Notes: generated from the letters alone by a model not told the origin. A DNA stretch of 64,000 nt from Thermoflexus hugenholtzii (GCF_018771565.1 NZ_CP076326.1:2294001-2358000); one strand, 5' to 3'; positions 1-8,679 are shown, numbered from the stretch's first letter. Numbers and translations: made by a program.

Positions 1-1079
1 GCCGCCGCCTCGTGACGGCCCATCCTCGCCCCGCAAGGGCACGCCAAGGCGTGTCCCCTTAGCCTTTCACCCACCCTGCCGCATACCGGACACGCCCGGG
101 ACGTGTTCTGTGGGTTCACGAAGATCAAGGGAACCCCGTAAAACCTCGCCTTGTGAACCAGAATGCGATGGAAAGTCATAATGCTCCAGAAATTGAGCAG
201 ACGCTGCCGCATCCTCCTGGACTTTCCCTTCCCGATCCGCTCCTTCATCCCCTTCAGATCCTCCAGCACCAGGGCCGCCCGCATCCCCAGCGCCCAGGCG
301 ATCAAGGCCAGGGCCAGATGATGCCAGAAGTTCTCCGTCTTCTCCCGGCGAATCCTTCGATGCTTGGAGGCGATCTTCTTTTTGGCCTTTGGGTTGTGCT
401 TCCCTCTCGTCCCTTTGATCTCGCGCCGCAGATGGTCCCGGTTGATCTTCCCCACATACCCCGTGTCGATCTCCCGGATCTCGCCGGTGGAGGTCACGAA
501 GGCCGTCAGATTCCCCTCGTTGCTGTCGATCCCGATCACCCCCTCCGGCTTATAGGGGATGGGATCCGGGAACTTCAGGGGGATGGAGAGGGAGTGGGCC
601 GTGAGCGTCGGCTCCCCCATCCGCGCCCGCCCTGCTTTCCATTCATCCAGCAGCCGGCGATACTTGTGGTGAGGGCGGAAGGTGAGGATGATGGGCTCCG
701 GATCCCGAGGGGAGACCGGGATCGTGACGGTCAGGAGCTCCCCGTCCCATTCAATTTTCACGGCCTGCTTGGTGAGATAAACCGATGGCCGCCGGATCTC
801 CGGCCGGTCCGCCTGGGTCTTCCCCTTCCGCTGCTGGTTCCGGAAGCCGTGGACGATCCGGGCGCCGGATCGGATCGCTCCGTAGATGAGGTTGGAGTGG
901 AGATCCGGATGCTGCGCGCGCAGGGAGGGATAGAGGGCCTGGATGATCGTGAAGGTGGCGGTTTTGCCGTTTTCCAAAGCATAATCAATGGCCTGCCGCT
1001 GGATGTCGGCGCAGGCCTCCATCAGGGCGCGGATCCTGGGATGCTCCTCGAATCGGAACCGCAGGCAGACCGTCGGCAT
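1..1079 (-). CDS. tnpB: TnpB-like RNA-guided nuclease (IS605 OrfB family), 3' end cut by window edge
   Basis: About 359 residues are visible, running off the left edge without a stop. The family comprises IS200/IS605 accessory proteins that act as RNA-guided DNA nucleases. Seen in the translation: RuvC-I Asp in 'IGIDSNEGN', RuvC-II Glu in 'LVLEDLKG', and a zinc ribbon 'CPVCG...CPCG'. The third RuvC Asp is expected in a D-x-N-A-A-like motif just after the ribbon; here that stretch reads 'MGRHEAAA', with no Asp. The start at 1079 is chosen because GGAGG lies 8 nt upstream; two in-frame ATGs at 1097 and 1094 lie before that ribosome binding site. No TnpA gene is seen on the right side. The reRNA region, if present, would lie outside the window. 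It may be an active nuclease, a domesticated copy or a decaying one. Confidence 0.85.
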   Translation of the reverse strand, partial: MPTVCLRFRFEEHPRIRALMEACADIQRQAIDYALENGKTATFTIIQALYPSLRAQHPDLHSNLIYGAIRSGARIVHGFRNQQRKGKTQADRPEIRRPSVYLTKQAVKIEWDGELLTVTIPVSPRDPEPIILTFRPHHKYRRLLDEWKAGRARMGEPTLTAHSLSIPLKFPDPIPYKPEGVIGIDSNEGNLTAFVTSTGEIREIDTGYVGKINRDHLRREIKGTRGKHNPKAKKKIASKHRRIRREKTENFWHHLALALIAWALGMRAALVLEDLKGMKERIGKGKSRRMRQRLLNFWSIMTFHRILVHKARFYGVPLIFVNPQNTSRACPVCGRVGERLRGHALACPCGARMGRHEAA

Positions 1080-1198
1080 CGTCGCCGCCTCCATCATGAT
1101 GATAACCCATCCGCCGCGTGGGGAGAAGGACGAATCCAACTGCGTAATTCCTGAGAAAATGGAAGACCGACCGTCAACGACCTGGCCCGGAGGGATCG

Positions 1199-2428
1199 AT
1201 GCCGGAGTTCTTCACGGTTCTCCCGCCCGATCAGGCGCTGGAGCGGCTGCGCGCTCACCTGAGCCCTTTGCCGGCCGAGATCCTCCCGCTCTCCGAGGCC
1301 CTCGGTCGAGCCCTGGCCCAGCCTGTCGTCGCCCCCGAGCCCCTGCCTGCGTTCCCGCGGAGCGCGATGGACGGCTATGCGGTGCGGGCGGCCGACACCT
1401 TTGGGGCCACCGAAGGCCTGCCGGCCTACCTGCGGGTGATCGGCGAGGTGCCCATGGGACGGGCCCCGGGGTTCGCCATCGGCCCGGGAGAGGCCGCCCT
1501 GATCCACACCGGGGGGATGTTGCCGGAGGGAGCCGACGCGGTGGTCATGCTGGAGCGGACCCAGCGGCTGGATGCGGAGACCATCGAGGTGTTGCGGCCG
1601 GTGGCCCCGGGGGAGAACGTCATCGCCATCGGCGAGGACATCCGGCAGGGGGAGATCGCCTTCCCGGCGGGCCATCGCCTGCGCCCCCAGGATCTGGGGG
1701 CCCTGGCCGCCCTGGGGGTGGCCCGCGTGCCGGTGGCCCGCCGCCCCCGGGTGGCCATCCTGGGCAGCGGCGATGAGATCGTGCCGCCTGACCAGCGGCC
1801 CCAGCCCGGCCAGGTGCGGGATGTCAACACCTTCTCCCTCATCGGCCTGATCCGCCAGCACGGCGGGGAGCCCCTTCCCTGCGGGATCTCCCCGGATCGC
1901 CTGGAGGTCCTGGAGGCAATGGCCCGGGAGGCCTTTGAGGCCGCCGATGTCCTGGTCTTCACCGCCGGGAGCTCCGTGAGCACGCGGGATCTCACCGCGA
2001 CGGTCATCGAGCGCCTGGGCCCGCCGGGGATCCTGGCCCACGGCCTGGCCATCCGCCCCGGCAAACCCACCCTGGTGGCCTTCTGCGCCGGCAAGCCGGT
2101 GCTGGGCCTGCCCGGGAACCCGGTCTCCGCCTTCGTGGTCGCTCGGATGCTCCTGGTCCCCCTTCTCTATCTCCTTCAGGGCGTGGAGCCGCCCCCGCCG
2201 CGCCGTCAGCCTGCCCGCCTGACCCACAACATCCCCTCCGCCCCCGGGCGCATCGATTGGGTGCCCGCCCGCCTCGTCCCTCGAGCGGATGGCCTCTGGG
2301 CCGAGCCGGTGTTCGGCAAGAGCAACCTGATCTTCACCCTGGCCCGCTCCGACGGCCTGGTGATGGTCCCCCTGGATCTCAACGGCCTGCAGGCCGGAGA
2401 CCCGGTGGACGTGTGGCTCTGGGAATGA
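1199..2428 (+). CDS. moeA: Molybdopterin molybdenumtransferase MoeA
   Basis: 409 residues, the normal length for the family. MoeA inserts molybdate into adenylylated molybdopterin, the last common step of molybdenum cofactor synthesis. Visible hallmarks are 'PRSAMDGYAV' near residue 55, the 'GSGDEIV...GQVRDVN' stretch of the MogA-like domain, and 'LPGNPVSAFV' before the C-terminal domain IV. GGAGGG sits a few bases before the start ATG. It is transcribed alone, convergent with the tryptophanase gene (4 nt between stops). The YqeC-MocA fusion at 39.5 kb is a second molybdenum-cofactor gene, which suggests that the cell makes molybdenum hydroxylases. Confidence 0.95.
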   Translation: MPEFFTVLPPDQALERLRAHLSPLPAEILPLSEALGRALAQPVVAPEPLPAFPRSAMDGYAVRAADTFGATEGLPAYLRVIGEVPMGRAPGFAIGPGEAALIHTGGMLPEGADAVVMLERTQRLDAETIEVLRPVAPGENVIAIGEDIRQGEIAFPAGHRLRPQDLGALAALGVARVPVARRPRVAILGSGDEIVPPDQRPQPGQVRDVNTFSLIGLIRQHGGEPLPCGISPDRLEVLEAMAREAFEAADVLVFTAGSSVSTRDLTATVIERLGPPGILAHGLAIRPGKPTLVAFCAGKPVLGLPGNPVSAFVVARMLLVPLLYLLQGVEPPPPRRQPARLTHNIPSAPGRIDWVPARLVPRADGLWAEPVFGKSNLIFTLARSDGLVMVPLDLNGLQAGDPVDVWLWE

Positions 2429-2432
2429 GGGA

Positions 2433-3830
2433 TCAGGCCCCATCGTCCAGCTCACCCAGGGGCTCGAAGCGAGCGAGGAAGTGCCGGAGCAACCTCGGCG
2501 CCTCCACGATGCGGAAGCCCCGGATGCGCTCCCGTCGGGCGTAGACCCGGGCGCACACTTCGGCCACGTAATCCAGATGGCTCTGGGTATAAACCCGGCG
2601 GGGGATCGCCAGGCGCACCAGCTCCAGTCGGGGATAGATCATCTCCCCGGTGCGGGGATCCTCCTGGGCCAGCATCACGCTGCCGATCTCGACCCCGCGG
2701 ATGCCCCCCTCCAGATACAGGTGGACCGCCAGGGCGTGGCCCGGGTATTCCCTCTGGGGGATATGGGGGAGGAAACGCCGCGCGTCCAGATACACGGCAT
2801 GGCCCCCGGGCGGCACCACGATGGGGATCCCCGCCTGCCGGAGGGACTCCGCCAGATAACTCACCTGGCCGACGCGATAGGCCAGATACGCCTCATCGAG
2901 GGCTTCCTGCAACCCGATGGCGATGGCCTCCAGATCGCGGCCGGCCAGGCCGCCGTAGGTCGGAAAGCCCTCCCGCAGCACCAGCTGGGCGCAGAGGGCT
3001 TCATAGAGGTCACGATCCTTCAGGGCGATGAACCCGCCGATGTTGGCCAGGCCGTCCTTCTTGGCGCTCATCAGACAGCCGTCGGCGTATCCGAAGAGCT
3101 CCCGGGCGATCTCCCGCACCGGGCGGCCCGCATATCCCGGCTCCCGCATCCGGATGAAATAGACGTTCTCCGCATAGCGGGCCACGTCCAGATACAGTCC
3201 CTTCCCGTATCGCCGGGCGATCGCCGACACAGCCCGCACGTTCTCCATAGACACCGGCTGCCCGCCCACGGTGTTGTTGGTCAGGGTGAGCATCACGAAG
3301 GGGATGTTCTCCGGCCCGACCTGCTCGAAGAAAGCTTCCAGCTTCGCCGGGTCCATGTTGCCCTTGAAGGGGTGCTCCAGGGTCGGGTCGTAAGCCTCCT
3401 CGATGACCAGATCCACCGGCTCCGCCGGTCGGGCCAGGAGGTTGGCCCGCGTGGTATCGAAGTGATTGTTGCTGGGGACCTTCTGGCCCGGGCGGACGGC
3501 GACCGCAAAGAAGAGGTGCTCCGCGGCCCGGCCCTGATGGACCGGCACCACATATGGGTAGCCGGTGATCTCCTGGATTGTCTCCTGGAACCGGTAGAAG
3601 CTGCGGGCCCCAGCATAGGATTCGTCCCCCTGCATCATCCCCGCCCACTGCCGGTCGCTCATCGCCCCGGTCCCCGAATCCGTGAGCAGGTCGATGAAGA
3701 CGTCCTCCGCCCGCAGGCGGAACAGGTTGTATCCGGCCTCCTCCAGGCGCCGCCGACGCTCCTCCCGCGGGAGGAGCCGGATAGGCTCCACCATCTTGAT
3801 GCGAAACGGCTCCGGCGGATGGATCGGCAT
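2433..3830 (-). CDS. tnaA: Tryptophanase (tryptophan indole-lyase)
   Basis: 465 residues, full length. PLP enzyme splitting L-tryptophan to indole, pyruvate and ammonia. The PLP lysine lies in 'SAKKDG'. The close relative tyrosine phenol-lyase is distinguished by two positions that contact the ring: this protein has 'HFDTTR' (Asp, as in tryptophanase; Thr in phenol-lyase) and 'GVEIGS' (Ile, as in tryptophanase; Arg in phenol-lyase). The rest of the sequence mixes features of both enzymes, so specificity rests on those residues as I recall them from the two families. A GGAGG site precedes the ATG. The EamA transporter gene lies 39 nt upstream on the same strand and is probably cotranscribed, resembling a permease-plus-tryptophanase arrangement. 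Confidence 0.88.
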   Translation of the reverse strand: MPIHPPEPFRIKMVEPIRLLPREERRRRLEEAGYNLFRLRAEDVFIDLLTDSGTGAMSDRQWAGMMQGDESYAGARSFYRFQETIQEITGYPYVVPVHQGRAAEHLFFAVAVRPGQKVPSNNHFDTTRANLLARPAEPVDLVIEEAYDPTLEHPFKGNMDPAKLEAFFEQVGPENIPFVMLTLTNNTVGGQPVSMENVRAVSAIARRYGKGLYLDVARYAENVYFIRMREPGYAGRPVREIARELFGYADGCLMSAKKDGLANIGGFIALKDRDLYEALCAQLVLREGFPTYGGLAGRDLEAIAIGLQEALDEAYLAYRVGQVSYLAESLRQAGIPIVVPPGGHAVYLDARRFLPHIPQREYPGHALAVHLYLEGGIRGVEIGSVMLAQEDPRTGEMIYPRLELVRLAIPRRVYTQSHLDYVAEVCARVYARRERIRGFRIVEAPRLLRHFLARFEPLGELDDGA

Positions 3831-3869
3831 GGGGAACCTCCAGCAGAAAAGTGAAACGAGGCGCGGCTT

Positions 3870-4790
3870 TCAAGCGCCGGCCCCCTCCCGGGAGACGATG
3901 GCGATGCCGGTGAGGATCAGCCCGCCCCCGAGGAGCTTGATCCAGCCTGGTATTTCCCCCAGGATCAGGTAGGCCAGGACGGTGGAGCCGATGGGCTCGC
4001 CCAGAGTGGTCACGGTGACCACCGCTGTCGGCAGGTAGCGGAGGGCCCAGTTGAAGGAGGAGTGTCCGATGAGCTGGGGGAAGATGGCCACCAGGCTCAT
4101 CCAGACGTAAGTCATGGGCGCGTAGCCGAGCAAGGGGAGACGGGCGGCGGCGACGATCAGGAGGCAGACCACAGCCGCCGTCCCGTAGACGAGGGCGATA
4201 TAGACCGGGAGGGAGAAGCGGCCGCGCACGCGGCGCCCGATCATGAAATAGCCGGCCACCATAACCGCTCCCGCCAGGGCCAGGAGGTTGCCGATCAGGG
4301 ATCGGCTCCCTCCCAGTTCGCAGCGGAGGGGAGATCCCGTGCAGGCGTCGCTCAGGCCCACCATCCCGCTCCCAACCAGGGCCAGCAAGATCCCCAGGGC
4401 CGTGCGAAGGGAGATGGTCTCCCGAAGGAAGAGGGGGGCCGCAATCGCCACAAACACCGGGGAGAGGCTGACCAGCACCACCGAGCTGGCCACCGTCGTG
4501 TATTCCAGGGAGGTGATCCAGGTCACGAAATGCAGGGCCAGGAAGACCCCGGAGAGCAGCATCCAGAGCAGATCGCTGCGGCCGATCCGCTTCCATTCGT
4601 GCCCGTAGCGCCCGACGGCCACGGGCAGGATCAGCAAGGTGGCCAGGGTCAGGCGATAGGCGGCGATGACCAGGGAGGAGGCCTCGCGCTGGGCGAAGCG
4701 GATGAAGATCGAGGCCATGGAAACCGCCAGGATGCCCAGGGCCAGGACCAGATAGGGCGGAACGGGGGGTCTCTCCCGATGCGGCATCAT
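3870..4790 (-). CDS. EamA/DMT-family transporter
   Basis: 306 residues with about ten hydrophobic segments in two EamA halves, typical of drug/metabolite exporters of the inner membrane. The frame is open further upstream but that part translates the inverted-repeat element, so the start is placed at the double ATG at 4790/4787, which has GGGAGG just upstream. The tryptophanase gene follows after 39 nt. By context it may export indole, tryptophan or another amino acid, but the substrate cannot be read from the sequence. Confidence 0.85.
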   Translation of the reverse strand: MMPHRERPPVPPYLVLALGILAVSMASIFIRFAQREASSLVIAAYRLTLATLLILPVAVGRYGHEWKRIGRSDLLWMLLSGVFLALHFVTWITSLEYTTVASSVVLVSLSPVFVAIAAPLFLRETISLRTALGILLALVGSGMVGLSDACTGSPLRCELGGSRSLIGNLLALAGAVMVAGYFMIGRRVRGRFSLPVYIALVYGTAAVVCLLIVAAARLPLLGYAPMTYVWMSLVAIFPQLIGHSSFNWALRYLPTAVVTVTTLGEPIGSTVLAYLILGEIPGWIKLLGGGLILTGIAIVSREGAGA

Positions 4791-4822
4791 GATCCCTCCC
4801 GGAAAGGGTTGAGTTCCCGGGG

Positions 4823-4899
4823 GCGTGTCCCAAAATCGTAGGACAACTGCAAGCAGTTGTCCTACAAGGCGGCCAGGCCCGACAAAACCGGGACACACC
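4823..4899 (+). repeat. Inverted-repeat element, copy 1
   Basis: One of four copies (with 24857, 35259 and 36462). It has GTGTCCC/GGGACAC ends and a 13-bp internal palindrome: GTAGGACAACTGC at 4838-4850 pairs with GCAGTTGTCCTAC at 4853-4865 across a 2-nt loop. It lies between the divergent EamA and kinase genes. No clear target duplication is visible around this copy. Confidence 0.85.
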
Positions 4900-5092
4900 C
4901 GGACCGATTCCCGGATCGCCTCTTGCCTCCTCCTCCGGCGGCGGGGCTTCCATCCCACCGTCTCCGCCCCAGCCCGGGTGATGCGCTGGAGGGAGGAGAC
5001 CGGCGCGGCGCTCACGGCCTTCCGGTTTTATAATTCTGAGCCAGAAGTCCTGACAAATCGTCCGTGGCGGTTCCGGCGCGAGGATCAGATCC

Positions 5093-5875
5093 ATGGAGGA
5101 TCGGAGGCTTGCGCAGCCGGAGAGGCCCGCATCCGGCGTCCCCGGACGGAGCCCGGAGCGGGAGCGCGGCGCGGGTGGGCCTTCGCCTTATCCTCTGACC
5201 CGGGAGGAGGCGGAGGCGATGGCCCGGCGGGCCGCTCAGGCCTTAGACATCCGTCCGATCCCTACGCCGCATCCGCGCCTGGTCCTGATGGTCGGCCTGC
5301 CCGGGACCGGGAAGTCCACCCTGGCCCGCCGCCTGGCCGCGGCCCTGCCGGCTCCCATCGTGGAGTCCGACCGGGTGCGCCGCGTCCTCTTCAAGTGGCC
5401 CCGCCACTCCCTTCAGGAGAGCCGGCGGGTTCATCAGGTATGTCGGGTGCTCCTCGAGCAGCTGCTGCGCCAGGGTTCCTCCGCCATCTTCGACGCCACC
5501 AACCTCATCGAAGCGCATCGCGCCCTGGTCTATCAGATCGCCGACCGCCTCCGCATCCCCCTGATCATCCTCCTCGTCACCGCGCCTCCGGAAGTGGTCC
5601 GGGATCGCCTGGAGGGGCGGCTCCGCCATCGGGATCCGACGGACGCCAGCGAGGCCACCTGGCCGGTCTACGAGCGGATGCGCCGGCAGATGGAGCCCAT
5701 CGGGCGCCCCTATCTGGAGGTGGACACCTCCCGAGATCTGGAGGCCCTCCTGCCGGAGCTGGTGCAGGCCATCCGCCAGCCGGCGTGGCCACTTCCCGGT
5801 CTTCCCTCCGTGCCTCGTTCGCCGGCGGAGGAGGGACAGGGCCCGGGCAACCCATCCCTGGAGGGATCGCGATGA
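5093..5875 (+). CDS. P-loop kinase-like AAA-family ATPase
   Basis: 260 residues. Walker A 'GLPGTGKS' at about residues 68-75, followed by a zeta-toxin/polynucleotide-kinase type fold: 'ESDRVRR', then 'IFDATNL' (the DAT motif that often positions substrate), then an arginine-rich lid 'RDRLEGRLRHRD'. The family phosphorylates small molecules or nucleic acid ends; the substrate is unknown. The N-terminal 50 residues are low complexity. A TATAAT box at 5029-5034 lies about 60 nt upstream. Its stop overlaps the start of the next gene (ATGA), so the two are translationally coupled. Confidence 0.8.
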   Translation: MEDRRLAQPERPASGVPGRSPERERGAGGPSPYPLTREEAEAMARRAAQALDIRPIPTPHPRLVLMVGLPGTGKSTLARRLAAALPAPIVESDRVRRVLFKWPRHSLQESRRVHQVCRVLLEQLLRQGSSAIFDATNLIEAHRALVYQIADRLRIPLIILLVTAPPEVVRDRLEGRLRHRDPTDASEATWPVYERMRRQMEPIGRPYLEVDTSRDLEALLPELVQAIRQPAWPLPGLPSVPRSPAEEGQGPGNPSLEGSR

Positions 5876-6459
5876 AGCCGGAGGAGGAGCTGACCTTCGT
5901 CCGTGAGGGGATGGCCGCGATGGAGGATTACCTGAGCTCGGATCTGGTCTACTGGACGCTCCGCCCCTTCTCCGCCACGTTCCCTGCCTTCAGCGTGGGG
6001 GGGCTGCTGGAGAGCCTGCGTCGTCTGGAGGCCCGCCGGGAGGAGTTGCCGCCTGGGGCTCAGGCGGAGCTGGAGGCCGTGAAGGGCCAGCTGGCGCGCG
6101 TGCGGGAGGTCCATCCGGATCGATATCGCCGGAAGGTCGAGCGGGAGCTCAGCAGCCGTCTGGACGCCTGGTCCTGGTATCTGGAGGACTATGAGGAGCG
6201 GCCGGAGGAGGCGGCCGTTAGCTATCCCGCTCAGGTCCACATCCGCGTGAAGATCGATCTGTTGCTGGAGGAAGCCGAGCGGCTGGGGTTAGAGGCCCAG
6301 CCGGCCCGGCGCCGGGTGGAGGCCCTGGATCAACGTCTGCGTCGTCACTGGGTGCCTGGCCCCTTCCTGTGGGAGGAGGCGTTGCAACGCGCCTTCCCCC
6401 GGGAGCGCTTCTGGTGGCTGTATGGCCGGCTGCGGGGTCGGGAGGCCGTCGGGGGGTGA
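5872..6459 (+). CDS. Hypothetical protein coupled to the P-loop kinase
   Basis: 195 residues, mostly charged and probably helical (many Glu/Arg/Leu heptad-like stretches), with no signal peptide or membrane segment. I do not recognise the family. The start ATG overlaps the stop of the kinase gene in an ATGA, so the product is probably made together with the kinase and may act with it. Tryptophan/tyrosine-rich patches ('WSWYLEDY', 'FWWLYGRLRG') are its most distinctive parts. Confidence 0.7.
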   Translation: MKPEEELTFVREGMAAMEDYLSSDLVYWTLRPFSATFPAFSVGGLLESLRRLEARREELPPGAQAELEAVKGQLARVREVHPDRYRRKVERELSSRLDAWSWYLEDYEERPEEAAVSYPAQVHIRVKIDLLLEEAERLGLEAQPARRRVEALDQRLRRHWVPGPFLWEEALQRAFPRERFWWLYGRLRGREAVGG

Positions 6460-6463
6460 GGAA

Positions 6464-6492
6464 TTGACAGCGTCCCGGATCGCGGGCATGAT
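6464..6492 (+). promoter_or_regulatory. Sigma-70 promoter of the small transcription unit
   Basis: TTGACA at 6464-6469 (perfect -35), a 17-nt spacer, and CATGAT at 6487-6492 as -10. It begins 5 nt after the stop of the preceding gene. Predicted transcript start is near 6499, giving an RNA of about 200 nt to the terminator at 6660-6700. Confidence 0.65.
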
Positions 6493-6561
6493 CCTCAATG
6501 TTCCGGGCGCCCCCCGCCGATGGCGGGCGCGGCGCCCCCGGATGTGCCATCCCACCGGAAA

Positions 6562-6656
6562 GGAGGTGATGCGACATGGACGAAAAACGTCGGACAGACC
6601 TGAGGGAGGCGGGCCGTCGCATCACCTCCGGTGAGGACCGATAAGCGACGGCCCGC
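6562..6656 (+). promoter_or_regulatory. Two mutually exclusive RNA hairpins around a micro-ORF
   Basis: Stem A is a perfect 14-bp inverted repeat: GGAGGTGATGCGAC (6562-6575), which contains the ribosome binding site, pairs with GTCGCATCACCTCC (6616-6629). Stem B is a perfect 12-bp repeat: GCGGGCCGTCGC (6609-6620) pairs with GCGACGGCCCGC (6645-6656). Both need bases 6616-6620, so only one can form. In A the ribosome site is buried; in B the CACCTCC strand is released into the loop and the ribosome site is free. This is the geometry of an attenuator or translational switch. The switching behaviour is inferred, the repeats are seen directly. Confidence 0.7.
6576..6644 (+). CDS. 22-residue micro-ORF with strong ribosome binding site
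   Basis: Short peptide beginning MDEKRRTDLREAG, highly charged, ending in a TAA. AAAGGAGGTGAT precedes the ATG at near-ideal spacing, the strongest ribosome binding site I noticed in the window. The ORF lies between its own promoter and terminator, with no other plus-strand gene for 5 kb, so it is not the leader of a downstream operon. It could be a functional micro-protein, or the ORF could serve to couple ribosome movement to RNA folding. No known family recognised. Confidence 0.5.
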   Translation: MDEKRRTDLREAGRRITSGEDR

Positions 6657-6659
6657 CGG

Positions 6660-6700
6660 AAGGGGCCGCCCCCGGCGTCGGGAGGCGGCCCCTTCGTTTT
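6660..6700 (+). terminator. Rho-independent terminator of the small transcription unit
   Basis: AAGGGGCCGCC (6660-6670) pairs with GGCGGCCCCTT (6684-6694), 11 bp, followed by CGTTTT. It closes the unit that starts at the 6464 promoter and is back to back with the sigma-factor terminator. Confidence 0.85.
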
Positions 6701-6734
6701 CAGAAAGAAGCCATCCGCAGAGGAGGAGACTCGC

Positions 6735-6767
6735 AAAAAATCGGGGCGCCGTCACACGGCGCCCCGA
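6735..6767 (-). terminator. Rho-independent terminator after the sigma-factor gene
   Basis: Perfect 12-bp stem (6741-6752 with 6756-6767) with a 3-nt loop, followed on the minus strand by six T residues (A run at 6735-6740). It ends transcription of the YceD-sigma pair. Confidence 0.9.
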
Positions 6768-6795
6768 CATCGGATTGCGAGAAGGCGACACCGAC

Positions 6796-8004
6796 TCAGG
6801 TCAGGAACTCCCGGAGCTGGCGGCTGCGACGGGGGTGGCGGAGCCGGCGCAGGGCGCGCCCCTCAATCTGGCGGATGCGCTCCCGGGTCAGCCCGAACTT
6901 CTTGCCCACCTCCTCCAGGGTGTAGCAGCGGCCGTTCACCAGGCCGAACCGCAGCCGCAGGATGCGGGCCTCCCGCGGGCTGAGGGTGGAGAGGATCTCC
7001 TCGATCTTCTCCCGGAGCAGGTTCTGATAAGCGATCTGGTTGGGAGACGGGGAGGATTCGTCCTCGATGAAGTAGCCCAGCTCGTCCTCCTCGTCCTCCC
7101 CCACCGGGTTCTCCAGGCTCAGGGGCTGCCAGGAGACCCGGAACATCCACTCCACCTTGCGGGGATCCACGCCCAGCTCGGCGGCGATCTCCTCCACGGT
7201 GGGCTTACGGCCCAGGCTCTGCTCCAGCTCGTGGGCCACCCGATACAGTTTGCGGATGCGATCGCTCATGTGGACGGGGACGCGGATGGTGCGGCTCTGG
7301 TCGGCGATGGCCCGGGTGATGGTCTGGCGGATCCACCAGGTGGCGTAGGTGCTGAAGCGGTAGCCGCGCCGGTAATCGAACTTCTCCACCGCCTTCATCA
7401 GGCCCAGATTGCCCTCCTGGATGAGGTCCAGGAAGGGGACCCCGCGGCCCATGTATTTCTTGGCGATGCTCACCACCAGGCGGGTGTTGGCCTTGATCAG
7501 GTGCTCTCGGGCTTTGCGGCCCTCCTCCACCAGCTTCTCCAGCCGCGCCCGTTGCTGAGGGGTCAGCCGCCGCGCCTCCCGCAACCGCCGGGCGGCCTGC
7601 TGCCCGCGGAACACCTGCCGGGCCAGCCGCACCTCCTCCTCGCTGGTCAGCAGGGGGACACGGGCCATCTCCTTCAGGTAGAGGCCGACCGTGTCATCCA
7701 CATCGATGTCCGCCAGATCGTCGTCCTCCCCCAGGACCACATCGCTGGTCTCGAAATGCTCCTCGCTCTCCTCTTCCTCTTCTTCTTCGATCTCCCGGAG
7801 GAACCGTTCCTCTTCCTCGATGTTGATCCGGGTGTCGTCGTAGAGCTCGATGCCCGCTTCCTGCAGCCAGAGGCAGATCTCATCCAGCTCCTCGGGGGAT
7901 TCCTCCGCCTCCGGATAGATCTCCAGGATGTCCGTGACGGTGAGATAGCCCTGTCGCTCCGCCAGGGACAGCAGCTCGCCGATTACTTCGTCGAAGCTCG
8001 CCAT
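6796..8004 (-). CDS. rpoD: Principal sigma-70 factor (RpoD/SigA type)
   Basis: 402 residues. Directs RNA polymerase to -35/-10 promoters. Seen: a short acidic region 1.1-like N-terminus, region 1.2 '[13 protein letters not shown]', region 2 with '[19 protein letters not shown]' and '[11 protein letters not shown]' for -10 recognition and melting, region 3, and a region 4 helix-turn-helix '[19 protein letters not shown]' for the -35. The start is at 8004, after GAGGAG; the frame is open further upstream but without a ribosome site. The yceD-like gene lies 61 nt upstream on the same strand and shares its promoter. Confidence 0.93.
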   Translation of the reverse strand: MASFDEVIGELLSLAERQGYLTVTDILEIYPEAEESPEELDEICLWLQEAGIELYDDTRINIEEEERFLREIEEEEEEESEEHFETSDVVLGEDDDLADIDVDDTVGLYLKEMARVPLLTSEEEVRLARQVFRGQQAARRLREARRLTPQQRARLEKLVEEGRKAREHLIKANTRLVVSIAKKYMGRGVPFLDLIQEGNLGLMKAVEKFDYRRGYRFSTYATWWIRQTITRAIADQSRTIRVPVHMSDRIRKLYRVAHELEQSLGRKPTVEEIAAELGVDPRKVEWMFRVSWQPLSLENPVGEDEEDELGYFIEDESSPSPNQIAYQNLLREKIEEILSTLSPREARILRLRFGLVNGRCYTLEEVGKKFGLTRERIRQIEGRALRRLRHPRRSRQLREFLT

Positions 8005-8065
8005 CGTCGCTCCTCTCCGCACCCAGGGATCTCGAAACGCTCCTTCCCGCTCCCAACGGCCCCCT

Positions 8066-8572
8066 TCACTCCTCCTGCAGGCGGAATGCGGCCAGAGCCG
8101 CCCATCGCGGGTCCGGCTCCCGAACACATCCGCACTCCCCCTCATTCAGGTTTTGCCCACACTCCGGGCACAGCCCACGACAATCCGGCCGGCAGAGCAC
8201 CCGCAACGGGGTGTTCAGCAGGATGTGCTCCCGTAGCGGCGCCGTCAGGAACAGATAACCATCATCGGTCACCGCATAGAACGTCTCCCCCGGGATGTCC
8301 ACGGGGGAAAGGAAAAAGGCCTCCTCGAACTCGAAGGTCATCGGGAAGGCAACCGGTTCCAGGCAGCGGGCGCACTGGGTGTGGATCTGCGTGGCGATGG
8401 TGCCGGAGGCCAGGAGCCGACGGTCGGAGCGGACCAGCTCGATCTCCCCGCGCAGATAATCCACCTCCACCCCATATCCCAAATCCCCGGGTCCCTCCTC
8501 CAGGGCCAGCACCATGCGGCTGCCCACCGGCGCGCTCACCAGCGCGCCCACCCGATAGCGCAACATTTTCAT
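8066..8572 (-). CDS. YceD/DUF177 family protein
   Basis: 168 residues. The family is implicated in 23S rRNA/large-subunit biogenesis and usually sits before rpmF (ribosomal protein L32). Here the expected pattern 'CARCLEPV' in the middle and a Cys cluster '[13 protein letters not shown]...CGC' at the C-terminus are visible, probably metal binding. Unusually, the sigma-factor gene, not rpmF, follows. The start at 8572 has GGAGGG nearby; the frame stays open for 21 codons upstream, but that part overlaps the spacing to the promoter at 8650-8679. Confidence 0.85.
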   Translation of the reverse strand: MKMLRYRVGALVSAPVGSRMVLALEEGPGDLGYGVEVDYLRGEIELVRSDRRLLASGTIATQIHTQCARCLEPVAFPMTFEFEEAFFLSPVDIPGETFYAVTDDGYLFLTAPLREHILLNTPLRVLCRPDCRGLCPECGQNLNEGECGCVREPDPRWAALAAFRLQEE

Positions 8573-8649
8573 GGGGCCCTCCCCGGACAGGCCATCGACC
8601 GGTTGGCCTGCATCCGTTTTGGGGCAGGTTGGCAAAACCTGCTGCGCTG

Positions 8650-8679
8650 ATTATAGCACAGCGCCAATCCCCCCGTCAA
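8650..8679 (-). promoter_or_regulatory. Sigma-70 promoter for yceD-rpoD
   Basis: Minus-strand TTGACG (8679-8674), 18-nt spacer, perfect TATAAT (8655-8650). Located 78 nt upstream of the YceD start. It is the clearest housekeeping promoter in the window and drives the sigma-factor operon, so the factor probably transcribes its own gene. Confidence 0.8.

Noticed and set aside
153-1154. A 333-codon plus-strand open frame
   Set aside because: Antisense to the TnpB-like gene, whose translation shows RuvC and zinc-ribbon motifs.
2433-3830. Tyrosine phenol-lyase assignment
   Set aside because: The two ring-contact positions carry Asp and Ile as in tryptophanase, not Thr and Arg.
3010-5094. A 694-codon minus-strand open frame
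   Set aside because: Runs across tryptophanase and the EamA gene in another frame; composition is Gly/Pro/Arg-rich and no family motif is seen.
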